Positions 34,762 through 44,359 of a stretch of 64,000 nt of DNA are shown piece by piece. The notes under the pieces are model-generated. The model was not told the origin of the DNA. It worked only from the letters and a program-made list of their open reading frames with translations, and searched no databases. Position 1 is the stretch's first letter. Each line of letters opens with the position of its first letter. The DNA lies in the NCBI RefSeq assembly GCF_013410115.1, contig NZ_JACCCV010000002.1, positions 1,054,001 to 1,118,000 of the forward strand, written 5' to 3'. This DNA comes from Tunturiibacter gelidiferens. Its GTDB lineage: Bacteria; Acidobacteriota; Terriglobia; Terriglobales; Acidobacteriaceae. Position numbers and translations under genes: made by a program.

Positions 34762-34992
34762 CCAAACAGCAATTTTGCTCTCTGTAAGCTCAGCCGCCCA
34801 ACGCGCAGCAGTGCCCGCGCAGAGTGCGCCGCAGACGTAACTTTAGCATAGCAGGAACCTCGGAGCAATGGCGCTCTCGCTGCGGATTTCTTCGGCTCAC
34901 AAGGCCGTCGCGCGGAGCGTCCAAAATGCGCCGCTATGCTAGGCTATGCGAGCATTTCTCTTTCAATCCCGGGACCCGGTCGGACAAAATTC

Positions 34993-35814
34993 ATGCGCTT
35001 TTTGCTTCTACTCTCTCTTCTCTTCAGCACCTTGCCGGTAGTGGCGCAGAGCACAGGCGATGCCCCCCAGTTGATTGAAGGCCCCCAGACAACATCGTCG
35101 TCCAAGTCCGCGGTCATGAACAACGATTCGGTAGTGAAGATGGTGAAGGCGGGCCTCGGCGATGACCTGATCATTCAAACCATCAACACACAGCCTGGGA
35201 GATATATCACCGACGCTGACGCCCTGGTCGCGCTCAAGACGGCTGGACTCTCCGACCGGGTCGTCTCCGCAATGATGAACAAGAGTCGACGGCAGATCAC
35301 CAATGTGCCGGAGACCGAAAAGCCTGTCGTTCTCTCCGACGTCAATGAGATCGGTGTCTATTACAAAGACCGCACTGGAAGGTGGACCGCGATCGATCCA
35401 GAGATCGTTCATATCAAGTCCGGCGGATTCATCAAGTCAACCGTGACCAACGGCATCATCAAGCAGGATCGCAACGGCCGCGTCAATGGCCGTGAATCGG
35501 CACTCGCGCTGAAGCGTCCGATCGAAATTCTGCTCTACACGCCGGAGGGCGTCGCGGCCAGCGAGTACACCTTCGTTCGCTTCCGCCTCAACTCCAGCAA
35601 CCGTGAGTTCCGAATCCTTACTGGCGGCGTCTTCCACTCCAGTGGAGGAGCGGACCGAGACGAGGTCCCCTTCAAGCCGGTGCGAACCGCCCCGCGCACC
35701 TACGAATTTACCGTGGAAAACAACGTCGCAGGCGGCGAGTTCGGCATTCTGCCACCTGGCACAGGCAACGTCACCAACGGCGGAAAGATCTACACCTTCG
35801 CCATCGTGGAATAA
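34993..35814 (+). CDS. secreted hypothetical protein
   Basis: A 273-residue protein with a signal peptide (MRFLLLLSLLFSTLPVVAQS). Residues 40-100 form a short helical module (VMNNDSVVKMVKAGLGDDLI and ALKTAGLSDRVVSAMM) seen in many acidobacterial exported proteins, followed by a beta-rich domain of about 160 residues without known motifs. The start at 34993 is set by the signal peptide. Function not recognised. Confidence 0.78.
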   Translation: MRFLLLLSLLFSTLPVVAQSTGDAPQLIEGPQTTSSSKSAVMNNDSVVKMVKAGLGDDLIIQTINTQPGRYITDADALVALKTAGLSDRVVSAMMNKSRRQITNVPETEKPVVLSDVNEIGVYYKDRTGRWTAIDPEIVHIKSGGFIKSTVTNGIIKQDRNGRVNGRESALALKRPIEILLYTPEGVAASEYTFVRFRLNSSNREFRILTGGVFHSSGGADRDEVPFKPVRTAPRTYEFTVENNVAGGEFGILPPGTGNVTNGGKIYTFAIVE

Positions 35815-35962
35815 ACCGCGAAACAGCTCGGAACTCTTCTTCCACCTCGCACGTCAACGAGCAACGACCGAAGGCCATGACGCAAGATGGGCTATGCTTA
35901 TTGCTTGAGGCGCTGCAGTTCGTGAATCGTACTGACCATGCTGACACTTTGCCCGAACGGCT

Positions 35963-36973
35963 ATGTCCCTGATGCATAAGCGCACACGCTACTCTCTGTT
36001 GCTGATGCTGGCGTTGATGGCCGCGCTGGTGGTCGCGCTGGTGTTGCGAAAGGCCGCTCCGCCGGAGGTCGCGCGACTGCTCCCCGAGTCTGACGCGATC
36101 GTCTACGCCAACCTGAAGCCGTTGCGGGCTGCCACTCACTTCGATCGTTCGCCCGTGGATCGGACCCCCGAGTATCAACAGTTCATCGACGCAACCGGCA
36201 TCGTACCCGAGCGCGATCTCGACTCCGTCGCCTTTGCTCTCCACCGCATGGACGACCCCGCGGGTCCGAACGGTCCGGTCGGCTACTCCGAGGTCTTCGA
36301 GGGCCGTTTTGATGGTGCTCGTCTGGCACGCTACCTCGCCTCGATCGCGACAGCAACGGAGAGCTACGCGGACCACGATATCTTTACCATCCGCGTCGGT
36401 GACGAGAAGGCTACGCGGCCCCTGCGGATCTCGCAGCTCGGTTACGACACCATCGCCGCCTCGAACATGCCGACCGCCGAACAGATTCACTCCATTCTCG
36501 ATCGACATCGCTCCGCGGCCTCGCCGTTTTCGGGCTCGTCGCTCTTGTCTGCGCGCTACCGCGATGTGCCTGCATTTTCGAGCGCCTGGGCGATCGGCCA
36601 CATCGGTCTACCGTTCTCCGAGCGAGGCTCCATCAGCATCTTCGGATTGCAACTCCCCCTGCCGGAGGACACTACCTTCGTCGCCAGCCTGCGCTATCTA
36701 GGCACGATTCACCTGCGCATCGAACAGATCGCCACCACCGATGCTGAAGCGGCCCGCGCAACGGAGACTCTCGCGTCGCTGCTCACGCTCATGAAGTCCG
36801 TGCAACAGGCACAGGCACAGATCCAGCCTCACCCCACTACCGATGCCGCATTCCGCGAGTTGACCGACTCGACGAAGATCGAACAGCATAAAGATCGTGC
36901 CGTTCTAACGGCGAACATCCCGCTTGAACTCGTCAAGCAACTCGCAGCGCCCAACACCGATCTTCAGCCATGA
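35963..36973 (+). CDS. membrane-anchored hypothetical protein
   Basis: A 336-residue protein with one N-terminal membrane helix (YSLLLMLALMAALVVALVL) and a large extracytoplasmic part. LLPESDAIVYANLKPLR resembles the opening of DUF3352-like proteins, but I cannot assign it firmly. Its stop overlaps the next start by four bases (ATGA), so it is translationally coupled to the histidine phosphatase. Confidence 0.72.
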   Translation: MSLMHKRTRYSLLLMLALMAALVVALVLRKAAPPEVARLLPESDAIVYANLKPLRAATHFDRSPVDRTPEYQQFIDATGIVPERDLDSVAFALHRMDDPAGPNGPVGYSEVFEGRFDGARLARYLASIATATESYADHDIFTIRVGDEKATRPLRISQLGYDTIAASNMPTAEQIHSILDRHRSAASPFSGSSLLSARYRDVPAFSSAWAIGHIGLPFSERGSISIFGLQLPLPEDTTFVASLRYLGTIHLRIEQIATTDAEAARATETLASLLTLMKSVQQAQAQIQPHPTTDAAFRELTDSTKIEQHKDRAVLTANIPLELVKQLAAPNTDLQP

Positions 36974-37665
36974 CGACCGAGACGACTGACGTTGCTACGC
37001 ACCCGCCCACCCGTATCCTGCTCATTCGCCACGGCCAGAGCGTCGCGAATGCAGGCGGCATACCGCCCGACCACATCACCAATCCCCTGACGGAACTCGG
37101 TCACGCCCAGGCAAAGGCCTTCGCCGACGGCTTCTCCTGCGAACCGACGCTGTTTCTCATCTCGCCTTATCTCCGTGCTCAGCAGACCTCGGTCCCGCTG
37201 CGACAACGCTATCCCGGGGTGCCAATTGAAGAGTGGCCGATCCAGGAATTCCATTATCTAAACCCTGCAAAACACAACGGAACGAGCGAAGAGCAGCAGA
37301 TGCCGCACATTCTAGGGTTCTGGGAGCGAGACGACCCGTCCTACTCCGACGGAGCCGGCGCTGAATCATTCAGCGATTTTGTCAGCCGCGCCCGCAACGT
37401 AATCAAACGACTTGCCCAATTGAAATCAAAGGGATGCATCGCCGTCTTTACCCACGGCTTCTTCATGCAGGCCATTCGCATTCTCTTACTCTTCCCCAAT
37501 GCGACCGATCAGCAGCTGATGTCAAACTTTCGGCGCTTTCATTTCGTCAACTTTATAGAAAACCTCGATGCAGTCGAACTCGAGGTGGTCAACAATCAAC
37601 TTCGAATGATCGGGCAGCAGCATCTAACCGCTTTCACGCTCCAAGGAGAAACGTCTCATGCATAG
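36970..37665 (+). CDS. histidine phosphatase (phosphoglycerate-mutase superfamily)
   Basis: A 231-residue protein. ILLIRHGQSVANAGG holds the catalytic RHG His; PYLRAQQTS is the second block and FTHGFFMQA the second catalytic His. The family dephosphorylates small molecules or proteins through a phosphohistidine; the substrate is unknown. Coupled to the gene before it and overlaps the next by 8 bases. Confidence 0.88.
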   Translation: MTTETTDVATHPPTRILLIRHGQSVANAGGIPPDHITNPLTELGHAQAKAFADGFSCEPTLFLISPYLRAQQTSVPLRQRYPGVPIEEWPIQEFHYLNPAKHNGTSEEQQMPHILGFWERDDPSYSDGAGAESFSDFVSRARNVIKRLAQLKSKGCIAVFTHGFFMQAIRILLLFPNATDQQLMSNFRRFHFVNFIENLDAVELEVVNNQLRMIGQQHLTAFTLQGETSHA

Positions 37666-38977
37666 CTCTACTCCCTCCGTTCTTCGAGTCCTGGCTCTTG
37701 CCTCCATGGTGTCGATACTGCCGTCCTCCGCGTTCGCGCAATCTGGCGCAGTCATCACCGGGCAGGCAGCCTTCGCCGACTACACGCAAGAGCACCCCGG
37801 GGTCCGCCGCAAGATCACACTTGCCGACCTGCCCGAGCCGAAGCCCGACGAGTCCGTCGACAATGGCCCGAGCGTCGTTCCGCGGCCCGAGGGCGCATGG
37901 CCTGTCGCACCAGCAGGCTTCAAGGTCGAGATGTACGCGCAGGGCTTCACCGAGCCGCGCCTGATCCGCACCGCACCGAACGGAGATCTCTTTCTCGCCG
38001 ACAGCAAAGCTGGTCAGGTGAAGGTGCTGCGCGGCGTCGGAGCCGACGGCAAAGCAACCACCACCGAGGTCTTCGCAACAGGGCTCGACCACCCGTTCGG
38101 CATCGCCTTCTATCCGCTGGGAGAGCACCCGAAGTGGGTCTACGTCGCCAACACCACCAGCGTCGTCCGCTTTGCCTACAAAGACGGCGACATGAAGGCG
38201 AGTGCTGCGCCTGAGGTGATTGTGCCGGTACTTCCAGGCTACGCGCAGCTCCGCGGCGGCGGCCACTGGACCCGCGACGTAGCCTTCTCGCAGGACGGCA
38301 AGCGGATGTTCATCTCCGTCGGTTCGGCCTCTAACGCTGACGATCCGGACACGCACCCCAACGAGTTCCACCGCGCCGATGTCCTTGAGTTTTCTCCTGA
38401 AGGCAAGTTCGTGAAGATCTTCGCGAGCGGCATTCGCAACTGCGTCGGCGAGGCCATCAACCCGACGACCGGGCAGCTCTGGTGCTCCACCAACGAGCGT
38501 GACCGGCTCGGCGACAACCTCGTCCCCGACTACATCACCAGCGTGAAGGAGGACGGCTTCTACGGCTGGCCCTGGTACTACATGGGCGGCCATCAGGACC
38601 CGCGTCTGGTGGGCACGCACCCGGAGCTGAAGAACAAGGTCATCACCCCGGACGTCCTCCTGCAGTCGCACTTTGCGTCGCTCGAAATGACCTTCTACAC
38701 CGGCAAGCAGTTCCCCTCCTCCTACGGTGGCGACGGCTTCGCAGCCGAACACGGCTCCTGGAACCGCGCGCACCGCTCCGGCTACGAGGTCATCCGCATC
38801 CCTATGCACGACGGCCAGGCGACCGGCGAGTACGAGGACTTCCTGACCGGATTCGTCACCCCTGACGGCAAGGTCTGGGGCCGTCCTGTCGGCGTCACCG
38901 TGGCCAAGGACGGTTCGCTCTTCGTCACGGACGATGGGTCAAAGACGATCTGGCACGTCAGCTACACCGGGAAATAG
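37658..38977 (+). CDS. PQQ-dependent sugar dehydrogenase-like exported protein
   Basis: A 439-residue periplasmic beta-propeller. Signal peptide at residues 1-27 (ending SSAFAQ). The propeller has typical sorbosone/glucose dehydrogenase blocks: GFTEPRLIRTAPNGDLFLAD, HWTRDVAFSQDGKRMFISVG, YGWPWYY and AAEHGSWNR, then VTVAKDGSLFVTDDGSKTIW. Such enzymes oxidise sugars with PQQ. AAGGAG lies before the ATG, which overlaps the preceding gene. Confidence 0.87.
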   Translation: MHSSTPSVLRVLALASMVSILPSSAFAQSGAVITGQAAFADYTQEHPGVRRKITLADLPEPKPDESVDNGPSVVPRPEGAWPVAPAGFKVEMYAQGFTEPRLIRTAPNGDLFLADSKAGQVKVLRGVGADGKATTTEVFATGLDHPFGIAFYPLGEHPKWVYVANTTSVVRFAYKDGDMKASAAPEVIVPVLPGYAQLRGGGHWTRDVAFSQDGKRMFISVGSASNADDPDTHPNEFHRADVLEFSPEGKFVKIFASGIRNCVGEAINPTTGQLWCSTNERDRLGDNLVPDYITSVKEDGFYGWPWYYMGGHQDPRLVGTHPELKNKVITPDVLLQSHFASLEMTFYTGKQFPSSYGGDGFAAEHGSWNRAHRSGYEVIRIPMHDGQATGEYEDFLTGFVTPDGKVWGRPVGVTVAKDGSLFVTDDGSKTIWHVSYTGK

Positions 38978-39008
38978 GACCGTCTCAAGCCTACAGCCTC
39001 AAAATGAT

Positions 39009-39043
39009 AAGAACGGCCGAGATCTTCGGCCGTTCTTGTTTTG
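39009..39043. terminator. bidirectional rho-independent terminator
   Basis: AAGAACGGCCGA (39009-39020) pairs perfectly with TCGGCCGTTCTT (39026-39037), followed by a T-rich GTTTTG; between the convergent PQQ and HD-GYP genes. Confidence 0.8.
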
Positions 39044-39065
39044 TAGGGATCTCTGAGCTGTTGTG

Positions 39066-40562
39066 TCAGAGAGCGCTTTCAAAGGCGGGGTTTTTAAAGC
39101 CCCTGTTTTTGAACGAATAGCCAAGGGACGAACCCGCAACCTGCGGCGCCGGGACCGTGGCGTCGCGCTCGCTCGAAACCACCGAGACCAGCGCCTCGAA
39201 GCAGTCTGCGTCGAGTTGTACAGGAATCAGCTTCGACATAATCGACAGAGTCTCATCGAGCTCGATACCAGCACGATAAGGGCGATCTTCCGAGAGCGCC
39301 GCGTACACATCCGCAACCGCAACGATGCGAGACTCAACCGAGAGATCGGAACCCTTCAGATGATCCGGGTAGCCCGAACCATCAAGCTTTTCATGATGCT
39401 CCCCTGCAATCACGGCCATCTCGTGGAAGGGCGCAATTCGCTCCAGGATGCGCCGCGTGATGCGCGGATGTTCGTAGACTGCCTTCCACTCTTCCGGGCT
39501 CAACTGGCTCTTCTTGTCGAGGATGGCATTGGCGACACCCAGTTTGCCGATGTCATGCAGCAATGCAGCTCTGCGAACCAGCTGTGCGCGGTCTGGTGCG
39601 AGTCCCATTGCCTGCGCGATGCCGAAGGCGGCGTCCGCAACCCCTTGCGAGTGGCGAAAGGTAAAGTGAGACTTGGCGTCAACCACGTCTGCGAAGGCCT
39701 CGCAGATCCGGTCGATCTGGCTTGACTCCAACTGGTGCCGCTTGCCGGAGTCGAGGTCGAGAACAGCCTGCCGCGTGTCCTGCTCTGCATCCGCAGGGGA
39801 GCAGTTGTTCCAGAGTTCCCTGCGGCGATGCAGGGATCGTGCGATGCGGACAAGTTGTGGATCGAACCAGGTTCCGCTGCGTTCTTCGAGGGTGTCGATC
39901 GCACTCTGCATTCCAGCTGCCGCGGAGGTGAGATCCAGGTGCTGGGCAATAGCGCAGATGCGGGCCAACAGGGGAATCTGCTCTCCCTTCAGGCTGTCCG
40001 GGTAGCCGCTGCCGTCCCATCGTTCGTCCACACTGCGGACGGCCTCGGCAGCGATAGGTCCCATGCCGAGTTCGTTGAGTATGCTTGCTCCGCGGTCGTA
40101 ACGAATTCCGATTCTATCGAAAGTATTGTGGTGACGAGTGACGCCGTTCTTGAGGGATCTGGCTGCCCTTACGACGCGACCGGCGTCGGGAAGAACCTGG
40201 CTCCAGAGAAGCTTCAGGGTCGAGAGACTCGGCTTGTGCGGTTTGCTCCAGTCTTCAAGATTCAGCGCTGCGCTCGCCGCTCGATCCACTCCGCCAATAA
40301 TCTGGCTTACGCGGCTGGCGCTGCGGCTGCCGCCGATATCTTTCAACAAGAGTGCAAAGTAGAGGCTGCTGGTCTGGTCGGACGGAAGGTTAACCTCTTC
40401 GGCGATGCGCATACCCAGCAGACAACTGCGGAGCGCATGCCCATGGACCGCGCCCTCGGTCAGGTCGAGCGCGTAGGAGAGCGCCGAAATAATCTCCGAC
40501 AGGGAGATGGATCCGTCAAAGCCCTGCGTGTTACGTCGAAAAGCAGCCGAGGTCTGCGCCAT
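39066..40562 (-). CDS. HD-GYP-domain protein with tandem HD-type modules
   Basis: A 498-residue cytosolic protein. The C-terminal half is a full HD-GYP c-di-GMP phosphodiesterase domain: HSQGVADAAFGIA, LLHDIGKLGV and GEHHEKLDGSGYPDHLKG. The N-terminal half resembles the same fold but is degraded: its GYP block reads DERWDGSGYPD without the preceding His pair, and its HD position reads LKDIGG. So one half is probably catalytic and the other regulatory. With the EAL protein at the left edge, c-di-GMP turnover appears twice in the window. Confidence 0.88.
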   Translation of the reverse strand: MAQTSAAFRRNTQGFDGSISLSEIISALSYALDLTEGAVHGHALRSCLLGMRIAEEVNLPSDQTSSLYFALLLKDIGGSRSASRVSQIIGGVDRAASAALNLEDWSKPHKPSLSTLKLLWSQVLPDAGRVVRAARSLKNGVTRHHNTFDRIGIRYDRGASILNELGMGPIAAEAVRSVDERWDGSGYPDSLKGEQIPLLARICAIAQHLDLTSAAAGMQSAIDTLEERSGTWFDPQLVRIARSLHRRRELWNNCSPADAEQDTRQAVLDLDSGKRHQLESSQIDRICEAFADVVDAKSHFTFRHSQGVADAAFGIAQAMGLAPDRAQLVRRAALLHDIGKLGVANAILDKKSQLSPEEWKAVYEHPRITRRILERIAPFHEMAVIAGEHHEKLDGSGYPDHLKGSDLSVESRIVAVADVYAALSEDRPYRAGIELDETLSIMSKLIPVQLDADCFEALVSVVSSERDATVPAPQVAGSSLGYSFKNRGFKNPAFESAL

Positions 40563-40782
40563 GTGTGTCTTGTTCTCTCGTAAAGCCAGATTGGAATAGT
40601 GTCTTTTTCCAGGGCTGACAGACGCGATCTACTGCAGAACTTCAGTGTTCATGGTGAATATATCGGCGGCATAGGTGAGTTGGTATTACCCAAATGGTGC
40701 ACAAGAGGAATAGGCCAAAGCGTTCTCCCGTTACGGGAATGGACCTTTGAATGCCCGTTCATCCACCCTGTTTCACGAGCGC
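40563..40782. other. short intergenic region, no gene seen
   Basis: Contains the HD-GYP gene's upstream region; no promoter could be assigned and no frame looks coding. Confidence 0.4.
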
Positions 40783-40822
40783 AAAAAACGGCAGAGCCGA
40801 CAACCCGCATCAGCCCTGCCGT
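40783..40822 (-). terminator. rho-independent terminator after M23 peptidase gene
   Basis: Read on minus, ACGGCAGGGC pairs with GCTCTGCCGT (one G-U) and is followed by TTTTTTGCG, 17 bases after the stop of the gene. Confidence 0.82.
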
Positions 40823-40838
40823 CTGGATTCCTTTGGAA

Positions 40839-41873
40839 CTATTGCCCCTTCTGCCCCGTCGCTGACTCCGTGCCCAGATCCGCCAACGTTGTCCGCAGAT
40901 ATTTATGCGGATTCACCGGGGTATTCCTGATACGAACCTCGTAGTGCAGGTGCGAGCCTGTGGTGCGCCCGCTGTGACCGACGTAGCCGATCACCTGGCC
41001 GCGAACCACCGTCTGCCCCGCGATGCAGGCGAAGCCGGACATGTGCCCATAGACAGTCTCAACCCCATGCCCATGGTCGATCACGACCTCGCGTCCGTAG
41101 CCATTGGACATCTCGGCCTGCTTCACGATGCCGTCCCCGGTCGCGCGGATTGGTATTCCGTTCGGAGCGCTGATGTCGATGCCGGTGTGGAACTCTCCTT
41201 CGCCGTTACCCAGGACCGGGTCTTCGCGCTGGCCGAAGCTGCTGGTAATGGGCCCCATGATCGGCCATAGTGTCGGGACATACGACGCAACCTCCAGGCT
41301 GCTGGCTCCCAGTAGATCCGTAGAGACGAATCCGGGACCGTTGAGACTCGAGATCGCCCGGGTAGCCGTCCCGCTCATCGCAGAGCTGCGGAGCGAGTAG
41401 AAGGCACCGATGGACTTGTAGTAGGCCTGCTCCGAGGTATCCGAAGAATCCGAGCCGCCGGTCACTGGCGTCGTAGCGATCGCTTCAGCCACTCCCGACG
41501 ACTTGCCATGATGCCCGTCACTGACTTTACCCATGGGTGACGCAAGTTTGCTCGCCGTCAGACCGTACAGTACGGAGACCTCGCTCGCGAGAGAACCCAG
41601 TGAAGCCGCCTGAATATCTTTTTCATGCGCCGCCTTCTCGAGGTGCGCGTAGTCCTTCTGGAGCGAGTTGTGGTCCTGCCGCAGCTGATTGAATCGGGCA
41701 GTCTTGATCAGCATCCGGGAGTAGGACCCGGCCAACCCGGTGATCGTAAACATGCCGATGATCGCGGCAGCCACAAACAGATAAGCGTAGTGCAGAGGAA
41801 CAGGTACCTTGCTAAGGTTGCCTTCTTCGTCGCGGCTGACGAGCATGATGTAATGGCGTTTTTTCAGCTTCAA
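40839..41873 (-). CDS. M23 family (LytM) peptidase with membrane anchor and coiled coil
   Basis: A 344-residue envelope protein: a cytosolic basic tip, one membrane helix (YAYLFVAAAIIGMFTITGLA), a coiled coil (LRQDHNSLQKDYAHLEKAAH) and a C-terminal LytM domain with the zinc ligands FHTGIDIS and SHLHYEV. It either cuts peptidoglycan cross-links or activates amidases. The start is TTG 41873 (AGGG upstream), favoured because the KKRHYIMLVSRDEEG opening is family-typical; ATG 41846 is the alternative. Confidence 0.88.
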   Translation of the reverse strand: MKLKKRHYIMLVSRDEEGNLSKVPVPLHYAYLFVAAAIIGMFTITGLAGSYSRMLIKTARFNQLRQDHNSLQKDYAHLEKAAHEKDIQAASLGSLASEVSVLYGLTASKLASPMGKVSDGHHGKSSGVAEAIATTPVTGGSDSSDTSEQAYYKSIGAFYSLRSSAMSGTATRAISSLNGPGFVSTDLLGASSLEVASYVPTLWPIMGPITSSFGQREDPVLGNGEGEFHTGIDISAPNGIPIRATGDGIVKQAEMSNGYGREVVIDHGHGVETVYGHMSGFACIAGQTVVRGQVIGYVGHSGRTTGSHLHYEVRIRNTPVNPHKYLRTTLADLGTESATGQKGQ

Positions 41874-42117
41874 TCAGAATCCCTGGCCCAGATTTGACCG
41901 CGAAGCGAAACCGCGGCTCGGAGAGGTTGCAATCAAATGAATCACGCGATGTAAATCGACTTCGACAATCGCCATTTCCAATTGAACATCTCTCATGAGC
42001 TTCCTCTTAGAGGGTACCAAAGCAGTTACCCACCGTGCAAACGAGCTTAGTCCAGATCTTCATCGCGTAACTACCACAAAAGAGTCACATTGTGCTTACC
42101 ATTTAGTCTGCCTTTAG

Positions 42118-43176
42118 ATGAAGAAACCTTTTTCACCCTTCGGAGAGTTGGGCCTGATCGAGCAGATTCGCCGTGACTTCGCGACGACCGGCAGTGCGGT
42201 CAAACTGGGCATCGGTGACGATTGCGCGATTCTGCGGCCTCCGTCCGGATGTGAAGTCCTTGTGACCACGGACTTTACCCTGGAAGGTCGCCACTTCCGC
42301 CGCGACTCCCATCCACCGGAGTCGGTCGGCCATCGCTGCCTCGCTCGCGGATTGAGCGACCTTGCGGCCATGGGCGCGACCCCATTGGCGGCCTTCCTCT
42401 CCCTGGCGCTTCCCTCCACCATGCTCGCCGAGGCAGCAGGACGAGCCTGGACGACCCGCTTCTTCAACGGCCTCCGTGCGCTGGCTGAGCTGCATGCCGT
42501 ACCGCTGGCGGGCGGAGACACCTCGGAGTCGCCCGGCGGCAAACAAGCCCTGATCCTTGCCGACATCGTGCTGATCGGATCTGCGCCAAAGGGCAAGGCT
42601 CTACGACGCTCTGGAGCCTTCCCCGGAGATGCCCTCTACGTAACCGGCCAACTCGGGGGCGCGGCTGCAGAGTTGGCCACCTTGCTGGGGCGAAGAAAAC
42701 GGATCATCAACTTGAAAACCACCGACGACCATCCCCACCTGTTTCCCGAACCGCGTCTGGATGTGGGCGAGGCCCTGCTGCGAAGAGGCCTCGCCACAGC
42801 ATGCCTCGATATCAGCGACGGGCTTTCGACCGACCTTGCCCACCTCTGTCGCGCCTCCGGAGTGAACGCAGAGATCGAACAGGAAGCGCTGCCAATCCAT
42901 CCCCTCGCCGGGAAGCTGGATGCCCAAGCCGCACTCCACGCAGCACTGCACGGGGGCGAGGACTACGAACTACTCTTCACCGCGCCATCCTCAGTCACGA
43001 TGCCATCCTCCCTCGCAGGAGTACCACTTACGCGAATTGGAACTCTGAAGGCTCGCCGCACCGCGCAACCCCTGATGACTCTGCTCGCACCAGACGGCAG
43101 CCGCACGGAGTTGAAACCCGGCGGATGGGAGCACTTCTCCAAATCCACCAAGACAGAAAAAAAGACACCCCGCTGA
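42118..43176 (+). CDS. thiL: thiamine-phosphate kinase
   Basis: A 352-residue ThiL, which phosphorylates thiamine monophosphate to thiamine diphosphate. FGELGLIEQIRRDF opens the family, then IGDDCAIL, TDFTLEGRHF, ARGLSDLAAMGATPLAAFLS, GGDTSES and LDISDGLSTDLAHLC; the C-terminal HGGEDYELLFT is also typical. The last 15 residues are basic and unusual. It diverges from the M23 peptidase gene across about 240 bases. Confidence 0.95.
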   Translation: MKKPFSPFGELGLIEQIRRDFATTGSAVKLGIGDDCAILRPPSGCEVLVTTDFTLEGRHFRRDSHPPESVGHRCLARGLSDLAAMGATPLAAFLSLALPSTMLAEAAGRAWTTRFFNGLRALAELHAVPLAGGDTSESPGGKQALILADIVLIGSAPKGKALRRSGAFPGDALYVTGQLGGAAAELATLLGRRKRIINLKTTDDHPHLFPEPRLDVGEALLRRGLATACLDISDGLSTDLAHLCRASGVNAEIEQEALPIHPLAGKLDAQAALHAALHGGEDYELLFTAPSSVTMPSSLAGVPLTRIGTLKARRTAQPLMTLLAPDGSRTELKPGGWEHFSKSTKTEKKTPR

Positions 43177-43222
43177 GCCTGCTACCATCAATCGGTTCGA
43201 ATCGAATCTGCACCCTAAAAAT

Positions 43223-44359
43223 ATGCGCGAATCCACCAGAATCATTCGTTCTACGCTGAGCCGGACTGTCCCCGGCGAGCCGCTCCACACGGGGCCAGTA
43301 TTCGCCGCGCCATATCACACGCCGGGTGACCCATCGGACACTCCCTACACCTACGCACGCTCGCATAACCCAACCTGGACCGCACTCGAAAAAGCAATCG
43401 GCCAAATCGAATCCGGCCACCTCGCTACAGGCGAAAGCTACCGGGCAACCGCGCTGGTCTTCGCCTCCGGCATGGCCGCGTGTGCTGCGGTCTTTGGAGC
43501 GGTGCTACGACCGGGAGACGTTGTCGTACTTCCTTCGAACGCCTACTACACCGCACGCGTGCTGCTGCAGGAGTACTTCGCTCCCATGGGGATCACCTTG
43601 CGCATGTCACCGACTGCCGGAAACGCACAGGCCGAGCTGCTCGAAGGCGCGCGACTCCTCTGGTTGGAGTCGCCAAGTAACCCCGGCATGGAGATATGTG
43701 ACATCGCCCTGCTGAGCGAGGCCGCACATCGTGCAGGAGCTCTGGTCGCTGTGGACAACACCACGCCCACACCCTTGGGACAACTTCCGCTCGCATTAGG
43801 CGCAGACTTTTCCGTCGCCTCAGACACGAAATCCATGACCGGCCACAGCGACCTCCTGCTCGGTCACGTCGCAGTGCGAGACCTGGAACTTCGCGCAAAG
43901 ATCGACCAATGGCGCACCCTTACCGGAGCCGCCCTGGGCCCGATGGAAGCATGGCTTGCGCTTCGTTCCATCGCGACACTTCCCCTGCGCCTCGAGCGCT
44001 CCTGCGAAAACGCGCAACGCATCGCCGAATTTCTCACGTCAAGGAAAGAAGTAACTAGCGTCTTCTACCCCGGCTTACCATCGCATCCCGGCCACGAGAT
44101 CGCGAAGAAGCAGATGCGCTACTTCGGCCCGGTGTTGAGCTTCGTGTTGCGAGATAAAACCGCCGCAGAGACCTTTCTTTCCCAGTCAACGTTGCTAACA
44201 GACGCCACCAGCTTTGGCGGTATAACGACAACAGCCGAACGTCGCGCGAAGTGGGGCGGCGATACAGTACCCGACGGCTTCATCCGCCTGAGCGCCGGCT
44301 GCGAAGCCATCGAGGACCTCATCGAAGATATGGCGCAAGCCCTGGATGCAACCCGTTAA
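43223..44359 (+). CDS. Cys/Met metabolism PLP enzyme (cystathionine gamma-synthase/lyase type)
   Basis: A 378-residue fold-type I PLP enzyme. The PLP lysine lies in ASDTKSMTGHSDLLLGHV; YTYARSHNPTWTALE is the N-terminal active-site block, VFASGMAACAAVF the phosphate loop, and LLWLESPSNPGMEICDI and VDNTTPTPLGQ are conserved. Whether it acts as cystathionine synthase, lyase or a related gamma-lyase cannot be told from sequence. The downstream gene starts in its stop codon (TAATG). Confidence 0.9.
   Translation: MRESTRIIRSTLSRTVPGEPLHTGPVFAAPYHTPGDPSDTPYTYARSHNPTWTALEKAIGQIESGHLATGESYRATALVFASGMAACAAVFGAVLRPGDVVVLPSNAYYTARVLLQEYFAPMGITLRMSPTAGNAQAELLEGARLLWLESPSNPGMEICDIALLSEAAHRAGALVAVDNTTPTPLGQLPLALGADFSVASDTKSMTGHSDLLLGHVAVRDLELRAKIDQWRTLTGAALGPMEAWLALRSIATLPLRLERSCENAQRIAEFLTSRKEVTSVFYPGLPSHPGHEIAKKQMRYFGPVLSFVLRDKTAAETFLSQSTLLTDATSFGGITTTAERRAKWGGDTVPDGFIRLSAGCEAIEDLIEDMAQALDATR

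Noticed and set aside
37634-38809. 391-codon frame antisense to the PQQ dehydrogenase
   Set aside because: The plus-strand gene has a signal peptide and a propeller fold; the antisense product is featureless.
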